NCBI GenBank assembly: GCA_947175225.1
Contig: CAMWLX010000105.1
Span: forward strand, 1 to 9,527
Direction of reading: 5' to 3'
Source of the DNA: an uncultured Porphyromonadaceae bacterium
Lineage (GTDB): Bacteria > Bacteroidota > Bacteroidia > Bacteroidales > Muribaculaceae
DNA: 9,527 nucleotides
The notes under the pieces are model-generated. The model was not told the DNA's origin, made no database searches, and saw only the letters and a list, made by a program, of their open reading frames with translations. The number at the start of each line of letters is the position of its first letter. Positions within the stretch are counted from its first letter, which is position 1. This document shows positions 1-6,725 of the stretch, piece by piece. The position numbers and the translations under genes are program-made.

Positions 1-60
1 CGTACTATGGCATCGTATCTGTCGTATGCTGTTTTCATATATCAAAGGTTTTGTCGGTTT

Positions 61-264
61 CTATTGTGTTCTCGGTAATTCATCATAAGTGCGGATGTTT
101 TTAACCCCACCATTACCAAGTATCAGGATACTGTCGGATAAGCGAAGACAATAAAGGCGAAGTTTCGATTTAATAATCGGAAGTGCCACAACCCTATCGG
201 ACATTTTACCTTCCGGACGGAACAATCTTTCAAACGCGCCGAAATTGGCGATTCGATCAATCAC
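61..264 (-). pseudogene. Probable remnant of a small hypothetical protein (toxin-like fold suspected)
   Basis: An open frame of 67 codons begins at a GTG, with an in-frame TAA only 9 nt upstream (273-271), and ends in TAG. The central text, AFERLFRPEGKMSDRVVALP then KLRLYCLRLSDSILILGNGG, looks like the core of a longer Bacteroidales hypothetical family that I remember as roughly 120-150 residues, sometimes found next to HTH genes and possibly related to HigB/RelE-like toxins. If that memory is right, both the N-terminal part and the C-terminal helix are missing. No clear continuation is seen in the other two minus-strand frames down to position 1. It starts 16 bp after the DUF2284 stop. It could also be a genuine short gene with a GTG start. 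The sense of the frame is moderately supported; its status as a pseudogene is tentative. Confidence 0.4.
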
Positions 265-280
265 TTGACATTACCGATGC

Positions 281-877
281 TTACCCATTTTGAATTGCCG
301 CTATATTACAAATATCCTCAGCGTTATGAAATAAACCGCAGATCAGCGTGAGATATTCGGGGAGATAACCGTCATTGCTCCATAGCAATGGGAAGCAAAA
401 TAGCTCTGATGCAGTCTTTCCGAGATCGAAGCCGTATGATTCAAGAGAGGGTCTCACCAATTCAGGATGCCGGCACGGTTGATTGTCAAGCCTTGAACAA
501 GTACCTTCGGGACAATAAAGGCAACTTCCGGCGTAAGCAAATGCCTTTCCCCCGTATGTCATTTCCATATCCCTCAGTCGCTTTTCGATGCGCAGGCGTT
601 CAGGACGAAAGAATCGGTTTACTTCCGAGAAAGGGATTTCCTTTTCATCGGGTATAATCTTGGTAGCTACTAAAAGTACCCGGGCGTACTGCCGCAGTTC
701 CGCCATCGTATCATGAGAAAACGGAGGACAGACCCATACCTTGCCATAATTCCGGCATTCTTTGCAATACTTTATAAAACACTCGGAATTACTGAATCTC
801 CGGATGTATTCCTCTGTGGAGACGGTAACTGTGAAATCCTGTACCTGATATGTAAATTTCATTTCCTGTTCTGCCAT
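281..877 (-). CDS. DUF2284 cysteine-rich predicted metal-binding protein
   Basis: This 198-residue protein has no signal peptide and should be cytoplasmic. It carries two cysteine groups that look like metal or iron-sulfur ligands: C33-x4-C38-x2-C41-x8-C50 followed by PPF, and C119-x2-C122-x4-C127-x7-C135 followed by RHPELVRPSLE. Three further cysteines lie at 161, 180 and 190. The pattern and the phrases KVWVCPPFSHD and RPSLESYGFDL fit the DUF2284 (predicted metal-binding) family at its full length. The reaction is not known to me. The start is 9 bp after the btuB stop, so the gene is very likely cotranscribed with btuB. That position allows a role in handling or reducing imported corrinoid, but this is a guess from context. 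A second in-frame Met at residue 6 is another possible start. Confidence 0.85.
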   Translation of the reverse strand: MAEQEMKFTYQVQDFTVTVSTEEYIRRFSNSECFIKYCKECRNYGKVWVCPPFSHDTMAELRQYARVLLVATKIIPDEKEIPFSEVNRFFRPERLRIEKRLRDMEMTYGGKAFAYAGSCLYCPEGTCSRLDNQPCRHPELVRPSLESYGFDLGKTASELFCFPLLWSNDGYLPEYLTLICGLFHNAEDICNIAAIQNG

Positions 878-886
878 AGCAATTCT

Positions 887-2980
887 TCAATAATTATCCG
901 TTTTCGGTTCAGTCTTTTTCTTTCCGAACTTCGGTGTTATTCCGACAAAGAACTCGAAGTTGATGCCGGGCATGGGACGCGACAGGACTGAAAGATAGTC
1001 CTCGTTAAAGAGGTTGTTCACAGCCAGTTTCAACTGTAAATCGACAGGTTTGAACTTCAGCCCTTTTTCAAGCGATACGTTGCTCATGTAGTATTTCGGC
1101 AGGTGTCCCGTGATGGTGTAGTCGTTGCTCGACATTGTGAACCTCTCTGAATAGTAAGCCCATTTATACAGGAAGCTCCATGACTTCCATGTAAGACGCC
1201 CCGTGAGCGAAGCCGAGTGCTTGGGGACGTATGGGAGCTGTTTGCCTACAGACTGGTCGGCAGGCGACATCTTTTCACCCTCGTTGATGGAGGGAGTCCA
1301 TGAATATGACCCGTTCAGGTCGAAAACCCACCCCTTGAAAGGCTCGAATGCGATATTCAGCTTTCCCTCGATGCCGTAGGCGTGTACCTTCTTGACGTTG
1401 CGCGGCGAGAAGAATCCTTTGGTCGTGGGAAGCCAGATGATCCAGTCGTCGATACGGCTGTCAAACCATGTGGCGCTTCCACCCATCGACACCGGGAACG
1501 GAGAAAACAAGTTCACATCGAACGATGCGCCTGCATCGTAAGTCCAGCCATGCTCGCTCTTTAGGTTTGGATTGCCACCGGGGAGAAAATAGAGGTCATT
1601 GAGCGTAGGAAACTTGTGGTTGCGTGATACGGACGCTTTCAGCATGACGTTTCCTTTCCTTGACAGAAGACCGTCGATGAAGAAAGCCGGGATCACGGGA
1701 GCCCATTTGTCACCGAACATTTCCTGACGCACTACAAGAGACAGTCCGAGCGGATCGACCGGCTGCCACTTGGCCGAAGCGGAACCGGAGAGTTCGATGC
1801 GCCCCTTGTCGTAACCGACAATGGCTTTGTCGCCGTCCTGAAGGATAATGTTCTTGTCCTCGGAGCGGACAAAATGCTGATGTGCCGAGATATTGGCGGT
1901 AAAATACCATTTCCTCGTGGGATTATACTCACCCTCCGCCTGACCGTAGAAAGTGTTTACCCTGCTTCGTGAGCGTGTCATGGACGACCAGTTGTTTTCA
2001 GCTACCTCACGCTTGTAGTCATACGCCATCCAGGTGTGGATATATCCCCCTTTTGCCGCAAATTTCCAGCCATCGCGCCGATGATCCCATGAGAGGACGC
2101 TGCGCAGGGTCTGCTCCCGCTGGCGGTTTTCGAAGTTGCGCTCGTTGCCGTAGTCGGTGGTGAGCATCGGCAGTTCGCGGTTGGAGTTGATGTACCATGC
2201 GTTGAACCCGAAACGGTCACCATTATTGGTGTTGTAGTACACCTCCTGCAGCGCATGGAAATCCTTGTAGGCACCGCTGCGGTTGCGTTCGGTCGGGTGA
2301 TACTGACCTATTATATTCTTGTCATCGTCGTAGATGTTCACCTTCTTGTCGTGGTTGATGTACTTGTAGTCGTTTGGAGAAGACGAATAGACGACACGGC
2401 TTGAAACGTGCCAATGCTCACTGCCGTAAGTAAACCGGGCGAACTCATCGAATGTGCTGAAAGACCCGACTCCCTGCACATACTGAAGATTGACACCTTC
2501 CGCCACATCTGGAATAGTTCCGAGTCTGACAAGACCGCCCAGACCTCCGCCTGTCTCGTTGACCGATGACGTGCCGTGCAGCAGCGATGCCTGGTCGATG
2601 AAGTAGGACGGGATTGTCGAGAAGTCGGTCATGCCGAGCATAGGATTGTTGATGCGCATGCCGTTCCACGTCACCTGCGTATGGCTGGGTGATGTGCCGC
2701 GGAAAGCAACAGTGGAGAGCGTGGCACGACCGTAGCTCTTGACGAAGACGGAAGAATTGAACGTGAGGATGTCCGCCATAGAGAGGGCGATGTTCTCTTT
2801 GAGGGCGATGGAATCGAAAGTTGTTTTCTGCACTCCGATATCCTTCATCGGGCGTGTGCCCCACACCACGACCTCACGCAGATTGTGCATTCTCTGTGAA
2901 GACTGTGCGTAAGTTTCGGTGCACAATGCAAAATTCAAAATGCACAGAAAAAGATATATGTATGACCGGTCTGTTCTCAT
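887..2980 (-). CDS. btuB: BtuB, TonB-dependent outer-membrane cobalamin transporter
   Basis: The 697-residue protein starts with a Sec signal peptide (hydrophobic YLFLCILNFALC, probable cleavage after YAQ at about residue 26). A TonB-box-like LREVVVWG follows at 34-41. The plug domain spans about 45-155, with the classic FRGTSPSHTQVTWNGMRIN (93-111) and GGGLGGLV (144-151). The rest is a beta-barrel of alternating aromatic strands ending near GINFEFFVGITPKF, followed by a charged tail of about 12 residues (GKKKTEPKTDNY), so the barrel strand is not at the very C-terminus as it usually is. A TonB-dependent receptor directly following btuG is the standard B12-import arrangement in Bacteroides, which supports btuB over other TonB receptors. 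It moves cobalamin across the outer membrane using TonB-ExbBD energy. Its start is 10 bp after the Y1 stop and its TGA lies 9 bp before the DUF2284 start. The receptor family is certain; the substrate rests mainly on the btuG neighbour. Confidence 0.92.
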   Translation of the reverse strand: MRTDRSYIYLFLCILNFALCTETYAQSSQRMHNLREVVVWGTRPMKDIGVQKTTFDSIALKENIALSMADILTFNSSVFVKSYGRATLSTVAFRGTSPSHTQVTWNGMRINNPMLGMTDFSTIPSYFIDQASLLHGTSSVNETGGGLGGLVRLGTIPDVAEGVNLQYVQGVGSFSTFDEFARFTYGSEHWHVSSRVVYSSSPNDYKYINHDKKVNIYDDDKNIIGQYHPTERNRSGAYKDFHALQEVYYNTNNGDRFGFNAWYINSNRELPMLTTDYGNERNFENRQREQTLRSVLSWDHRRDGWKFAAKGGYIHTWMAYDYKREVAENNWSSMTRSRSRVNTFYGQAEGEYNPTRKWYFTANISAHQHFVRSEDKNIILQDGDKAIVGYDKGRIELSGSASAKWQPVDPLGLSLVVRQEMFGDKWAPVIPAFFIDGLLSRKGNVMLKASVSRNHKFPTLNDLYFLPGGNPNLKSEHGWTYDAGASFDVNLFSPFPVSMGGSATWFDSRIDDWIIWLPTTKGFFSPRNVKKVHAYGIEGKLNIAFEPFKGWVFDLNGSYSWTPSINEGEKMSPADQSVGKQLPYVPKHSASLTGRLTWKSWSFLYKWAYYSERFTMSSNDYTITGHLPKYYMSNVSLEKGLKFKPVDLQLKLAVNNLFNEDYLSVLSRPMPGINFEFFVGITPKFGKKKTEPKTDNY

Positions 2981-2990
2981 AATTGGCGGC

Positions 2991-3413
2991 TTAAAAAAGA
3001 TTATAGTTCATGAACTGACGTTTCTCCTGCATCCAGCTCATTTCAGAGTGTATGGTATCCTGCTGTTCAATGTAATCGACCCAGAACGGCAGTCGGTCAC
3101 GTTCGACAATAAAGGACAGGCAGCCTTTGAGCCATCCTCCGAATCTTTCCATATCAAGAATGCCGGCAGCCCTGAAACAACTGATGTTCTTGATTTTCTC
3201 GATCAGCATCTTCACGTTTTTGCGGAACGGGATTTCTGTAAGGATGTGGACATGGTTCATATCGCCTCCGACGGCATAAACCGGGCAGTGACGGTTGCTG
3301 AAGAGAAGTGCGATGGCATCAAAGAATTCATCCCGATGGAGAGGCGGCATCGCCACTCCAAAGTCTCTTGTCTGAAAAATCAGATGATATATGTTTCCTG
3401 ACGCCTCCATCAT
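2991..3413 (-). CDS. HUH/Y1 (IS200-like) transposase-family protein embedded in the btu operon
   Basis: Using the ATG at 3413-3411 the product has 140 residues, the usual length for single-domain Y1 HUH enzymes. This start overlaps the btuG TGA as ATGA; an upstream in-frame TTG at 3422 is also open but less likely, and a second ATG follows directly. The active-site parts all appear: the HUH motif as NHVHI (His54 and His56), and DYIEQQ, in which Tyr114 would be the nucleophile and Gln118 the third metal ligand, as in the YIxxQ helix of IS200/IS605 TnpA. Other family features are IYHLIFQTRD near the start and the LIEKIKNIS segment. Such enzymes cut and rejoin single-stranded DNA at hairpins. 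The gene fills the whole space between btuG and btuB, with 10 bp to the btuB ATG, so there is no room for IS ends. It resembles the domesticated TnpA-REP (RAYT) type more than a complete insertion sequence. Its role here is unknown. Confidence 0.85.
   Translation of the reverse strand: MMEASGNIYHLIFQTRDFGVAMPPLHRDEFFDAIALLFSNRHCPVYAVGGDMNHVHILTEIPFRKNVKMLIEKIKNISCFRAAGILDMERFGGWLKGCLSFIVERDRLPFWVDYIEQQDTIHSEMSWMQEKRQFMNYNLF
3408..3413 (-). promoter_or_regulatory. ATGATG stop/start overlap between btuG and the Y1 gene
   Basis: The btuG reading frame ends TGG AAA TGA, and the stop codon (3412-3410) lies inside ATGATG. The first ATG (3413-3411) gives a 4-nt ATGA overlap and the second (3410-3408) shares one base with the stop. 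This arrangement is typical of translational coupling by terminating ribosomes and sets the likely start of the Y1 gene. Confidence 0.75.
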
Positions 3414-4483
3414 TTCCAGCAAAAGGCGCCGGGTATTATTCCGACATAAAATTCATCGATCAGTTTTCCTTCGGGAGAGTATCGGTAGATCATGCCCTGC
3501 TGCTGGTAGTCGATGGCATCGGCTACATACACTTCGCCGTTCACAGGATTTACGGTAAGTCCGTAATACTTTGTGTCTCGGTATTCGAGGAACGGACGAA
3601 CAGGAACACGGTTTGCCGTCACGTCCATACTCCAGATGTCGTTGTTGATCCAGTACAGCTTGTCGCGTTCGCCGTTGAGCTGCAGCTCGCTCGGCCAGTC
3701 TCCGAGTTTGAACTTAAACTGCTTTTCAATAGTGAATGTCTCCGCGTCAATCTTGTAGAGAGAAGGAGCCTCGTAGCCGTATGGCGAGCCTTCATAACCG
3801 CCGTCGGTGATAGTCCACATCTTGTCGTTTTTATCCAGGACAAGCGATGTAGGCTGTATGCCGACCGTCAACTGGTCCACCACCTCGTCTGTCTCGGTAT
3901 CTATTTTGATGATGCGGTTCTGGTAGCTCCAGCAGTTGCAATAGACATATTTGCCGTATTGCACCATCTGTTCCGTTGAGCCGCTCTCCATAGTCATGTC
4001 AGGCACCTGAATATAGCCTGTAATTTCATATTTCTTGGGATTGACAATGAAGATGCGGTTGTCCCAAAGCTGCGTTACGTAAGCCTTTTCATCGCTCAGG
4101 AAATGTATATAACGCGGAGAGGTCAGATCCTCGATGCGTCCCACCTCCTTGAACGTATTGAGGTCGATGGCAAAGATGACATGGGAGTTGTTCACCACTA
4201 TCCAGCCTTTGTTGTCATAGATACTCATGGACTGCGCCACGTCGCCGAGTCTCATTCCGTTTGCGCGGAAAAACACCTCATTCTGAACCTGATTCGTTGC
4301 CGGGTCATAATAGGAAAGCGTAGCGTTGCCATACTGGAAGTTACCCTCGTTGGTAATGAATAGTCCTGAGCCTGTTGCATTAAAGTCTTCTACCACATCG
4401 CCATAGTCCCACTCCATGCAGGAAGCGAGGGAGAGCGACAGCAGAGTTGTCAGGATATATAAGAGTTTCGGTTTAAATTTCAT
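3410..4483 (-). CDS. btuG: BtuG, surface beta-propeller lipoprotein that captures vitamin B12
   Basis: The 357-residue product has a lipoprotein signal peptide with lipobox SLASC (Cys22), followed by the acidic MEWDYGDVVED that suits surface export. The mature protein is a YncE/DUF5074-like beta-propeller. Repeated blade motifs include SGLFITNEGNFQYGNATLSY (39-58), WIVVNNSHVIFAIDLNTF, AYVTQLWDNRIFIVNP, YVYCNCWSYQNRIIKIDTET, MWTITDGGYEGSPYGYE and VYVADAIDYQQQGMIYRY. These closely match what I remember of BtuG2 from Bacteroides thetaiotaomicron, including the C-terminal GAFCWK. BtuG is known to bind cobalamin extremely tightly on the cell surface and to cap BtuB, passing B12 to the transporter. 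The gene lies just upstream of btuB, as in known loci, but here a small transposase-family gene separates the two. Its TGA overlaps the next ATG (ATGA). Length and start are normal. This is one of the safest calls in the window. Confidence 0.94.
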   Translation of the reverse strand: MKFKPKLLYILTTLLSLSLASCMEWDYGDVVEDFNATGSGLFITNEGNFQYGNATLSYYDPATNQVQNEVFFRANGMRLGDVAQSMSIYDNKGWIVVNNSHVIFAIDLNTFKEVGRIEDLTSPRYIHFLSDEKAYVTQLWDNRIFIVNPKKYEITGYIQVPDMTMESGSTEQMVQYGKYVYCNCWSYQNRIIKIDTETDEVVDQLTVGIQPTSLVLDKNDKMWTITDGGYEGSPYGYEAPSLYKIDAETFTIEKQFKFKLGDWPSELQLNGERDKLYWINNDIWSMDVTANRVPVRPFLEYRDTKYYGLTVNPVNGEVYVADAIDYQQQGMIYRYSPEGKLIDEFYVGIIPGAFCWK

Positions 4484-4495
4484 TTTAATAATTGG

Positions 4496-4539
4496 AAAAA
4501 CCTCGGCCCGCTATTCAAGGTAATATACGAGCCGAGGTT
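4496..4539 (-). terminator. Hairpin plus T-run between the repeat lipoprotein gene and btuG
   Basis: A perfect 9-bp inverted repeat (AACCTCGGC at 4499-4507 and GCCGAGGTT at 4531-4539) encloses a 23-nt loop. Read on the minus strand, the stem's 3' arm runs into five T residues (4500-4496), two of which belong to the stem. It lies 31 nt after the stop codon of the upstream gene, and its T-run ends 12 nt before the btuG ATG. This fits a weak intrinsic terminator, an attenuator, or a 3'-end/processing hairpin that would set different levels for the upstream lipoproteins and for btuG-btuB. The long loop and short T-run argue against a strong terminator. No clear Bacteroides promoter (TTTG ... TAnnTTTG) is seen in the gap. 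Confidence 0.45.
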
Positions 4540-4570
4540 GGGCAGAAAAATTTTAACTGTTTGAGCTGTT

Positions 4571-6706
4571 TTATTCAGCAGGTTTGTAACGACCTTCCTT
4601 CATGTCTTGCCATGTAGGATTATATGCGCAGCCTGTTACCTCCCAATTTCCATCAGTCACTGAACCGTTTTCAATGACGGTGGCGAAAGTAGAGAAGTCA
4701 GAGAGTTTACCATTATTTTCAATCTTGATATTAGGTACAGAATTTAATGCGGGGAAAGAAACCTGAGGGCAGTTGGGAGCGGCATTTAGATGTAACTTTT
4801 CTGAAACCGATTTAAGTTTGGGACAACTTAGCCCGGTGTAATTCTGAAAGCCGCATAGCCCCCCTACGGATTCCAATTCCGGAAGACTGATTTCAGACAG
4901 AGATTGTATAAATAGTCCTTTTCTCCTATCTTCTGACTCAATAGCGCGACTATTGTTTGCACGAGACATATTTACAGATTGCAACTTGTCAAGGTTTAAA
5001 CCTTTACCACCTATTGACTGTAAACAAAAATAACCTCCGACTTTTTCCAAAGAGGAGAAATCAACTGATTTTGCCAAAGAAGAATTAAAGAAAAAATTTC
5101 CCTCAACCGATCTTATATTGGAAAGGTCAATTGATTTATTAGTGCAACTCTGCACCATTATATATACATCACCTAAGATTTCTTCCAAAGTAATCGGTAA
5201 ATTTTTACTATTAGTTGCAACATTGGTAAAACCAAAAACACAAGTGAAAGCACCTGCTTTTTTAAAATTGACTTCTGGTCTATTTCGGTCATCATAACAT
5301 GTTATAGGCATATCTATTTTCACATTGGATAAATCATCTTTCGTCTTTAATTTGTCGAAAGCCATACCCTCAATGTGTATAAACGGATCAACATCATTGA
5401 ATGATTGAAAAGATGCATTGCTTAAGTCAATTGACCCTTTTCCACTTACTCCCAGCCCCGCTAAGTTCGCTATGTAAATTCCACCTACCAGAGAAAGAGA
5501 TGAAAGATTCGGAAATTCAGGCATCGCACTAAAATCAGAGATTGTCACCGTGCCCTTAACTTGTTTAAGATTATTTAGACCGACTATTTTCTCTAATGTT
5601 TGATTCCAATTCCAACCATATCCTGTGGTTTCAGCGCGTGCAGATAATAGTAAATCACCGTTTACTTCTGAAATCTCAGGAATCTCCAATGTTTTGAATT
5701 GCCAGCCAACAAAAATGTCAATTTCACCTGCAGTCTGCAATTTCGGTAATTTTAAGGACTGGAAATTATCTGATGGCATCTTTACTGAGAATTTGCCAGA
5801 GACACTTTCCAGTGCCGGAAATTCCAATTGAGTTAATGGTGTTTCTTTGATATCACTCGTGCCATACTCACGATTGACAACTGAGTTATCGCTCAGGTCA
5901 AGGTCTCCTCCGACTTCTGTAAGTTTCGGGAAATAGAGTGTTGTAAGAGCATCATCTTTGATATAGATGTTACCCTCAACTTTCGTGAGATTGTCAAACT
6001 CAATAAACTGAACCGCATTGTTGTTCAGCTCCAGATTTCCTGTAATTTCCTGAAGCTGTTCAAGGCGGAAACGGTAAGTGTCAGCGCATGCTGATGTTGT
6101 TTCTTTTGTACCGAACTGAATACCCCCGACTTTGGTAAAAGCCAGTCCATCAAGAGCTTCCCCTTTGTAATTGTTAAGGATCTGTAACGAACCGGTTATT
6201 TCCTTAATACCTGACAACGCTTCAAGATTGTTGATTGCAGCCGCATTCTCGGCATTGTCACCGATTATAAGGTTGCCCTTGATTACGGTTACTTTTGTCT
6301 CGGCAAACGCATCTACGTCAGCCTGAGATTTCAAGATAACATCGCCATCCGATTCTATTTCAGACTTGATTACTTTATAAGTATATTCATTTACTTTCCC
6401 ATTGAAGGAGGTGACGCGGAAAATCATTTCGCTATCCCAGTCAGTGACAGTCTGGGGGTTAGGAAGAATTTTCGCAGACGGAGTATAGACCATGGATGCG
6501 GTAGCACCATTGAGATCTACAGTATATGGCACTGTCATTACAATGTCATTACCTTCAATGACGGCATCATACGATTTGCCCTCTTTTGTCAAGGTCAAGG
6601 CTGTGATGAAGTTATCATCAGCATCTGCCGGCATTTTGTCATCATCGGAACATCCCACTATGAAAAGTGAGAATGTAACGAGAATTAGCGACCAAACTTT
6701 TTTCAT
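4571..6706 (-). CDS. Surface lipoprotein with Ig-like N-terminus and leucine-rich/beta-helix repeats
   Basis: This 711-residue protein has a lipobox FIVGC (Cys19) followed by SDDDK, a strong surface-lipoprotein signature. Residues about 33-113 form an Ig-like module of the DUF5018 kind (ITALTLTKEG, YTPSAKI, then FRVTSFNGKVNEYTYKV). From about 137 to 690 runs a degenerate repeat with a core like 'fP.L..V.G.l.i..n..l': examples are KLTEVGGDLDLSDN (261-274), ALESVSGKFSV (298-308), SLEKVGGYFCL (552-562) and ELESVGGLCGF (610-620). This resembles receptor-L/BspA-type leucine-rich repeats and predicts an elongated solenoid. It ends in a short tail, CAYNPTWQDMKEGRY (693-707). No catalytic motif is visible. 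It follows the PKD protein by 19 bp, and an 87-bp gap with a hairpin separates it from btuG. The 3' half is very AT-rich. The fold is well supported; a function in B12 binding or surface scaffolding is only inferred from the operon. Confidence 0.78.
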   Translation of the reverse strand: MKKVWSLILVTFSLFIVGCSDDDKMPADADDNFITALTLTKEGKSYDAVIEGNDIVMTVPYTVDLNGATASMVYTPSAKILPNPQTVTDWDSEMIFRVTSFNGKVNEYTYKVIKSEIESDGDVILKSQADVDAFAETKVTVIKGNLIIGDNAENAAAINNLEALSGIKEITGSLQILNNYKGEALDGLAFTKVGGIQFGTKETTSACADTYRFRLEQLQEITGNLELNNNAVQFIEFDNLTKVEGNIYIKDDALTTLYFPKLTEVGGDLDLSDNSVVNREYGTSDIKETPLTQLEFPALESVSGKFSVKMPSDNFQSLKLPKLQTAGEIDIFVGWQFKTLEIPEISEVNGDLLLSARAETTGYGWNWNQTLEKIVGLNNLKQVKGTVTISDFSAMPEFPNLSSLSLVGGIYIANLAGLGVSGKGSIDLSNASFQSFNDVDPFIHIEGMAFDKLKTKDDLSNVKIDMPITCYDDRNRPEVNFKKAGAFTCVFGFTNVATNSKNLPITLEEILGDVYIMVQSCTNKSIDLSNIRSVEGNFFFNSSLAKSVDFSSLEKVGGYFCLQSIGGKGLNLDKLQSVNMSRANNSRAIESEDRRKGLFIQSLSEISLPELESVGGLCGFQNYTGLSCPKLKSVSEKLHLNAAPNCPQVSFPALNSVPNIKIENNGKLSDFSTFATVIENGSVTDGNWEVTGCAYNPTWQDMKEGRYKPAE

Positions 6707-6725
6707 TTGCTATGAAATTGTATTA

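Noticed and set aside
2445..2864. Long overlapping open frame (139 codons) on the minus strand inside btuB
   Set aside because: It is out of frame with a clear TonB receptor plug/barrel region and has arginine/histidine-rich low-complexity content typical of a shadow frame in GC-rich coding DNA.
3005..3016. 12-bp perfect palindrome AGTTCATGAACT followed by six T residues at the end of the Y1 gene, considered as terminator or REP-like target
   Set aside because: It lies within the last codons of the Y1 gene, has very short AT-rich arms with hardly any loop, and btuB starts just downstream. It is probably chance.
2919..3401. Plus-strand open frame of 160 codons opposite the Y1 gene and btuB start
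   Set aside because: It mirrors the antisense of a recognised HUH protein and has no family features of its own.
2981..3422. Interpretation of the Y1 gene as a complete IS200-type insertion sequence
   Set aside because: There is no flanking non-coding sequence to hold left and right ends: it overlaps the btuG stop codon and ends 10 bp before btuB.
3308..3979. Plus-strand open frame of 223 codons opposite btuG and the Y1 gene
   Set aside because: It is antisense to two well-supported genes, shows no domain or signal, and spans their junction. It is an artefact of codon bias.
4484..4570. A btuG-specific Bacteroides promoter (TTTG and TAnnTTTG) in the gap
   Set aside because: No matching pair at proper spacing was found; TATATTAC on the minus strand is only a weak resemblance.
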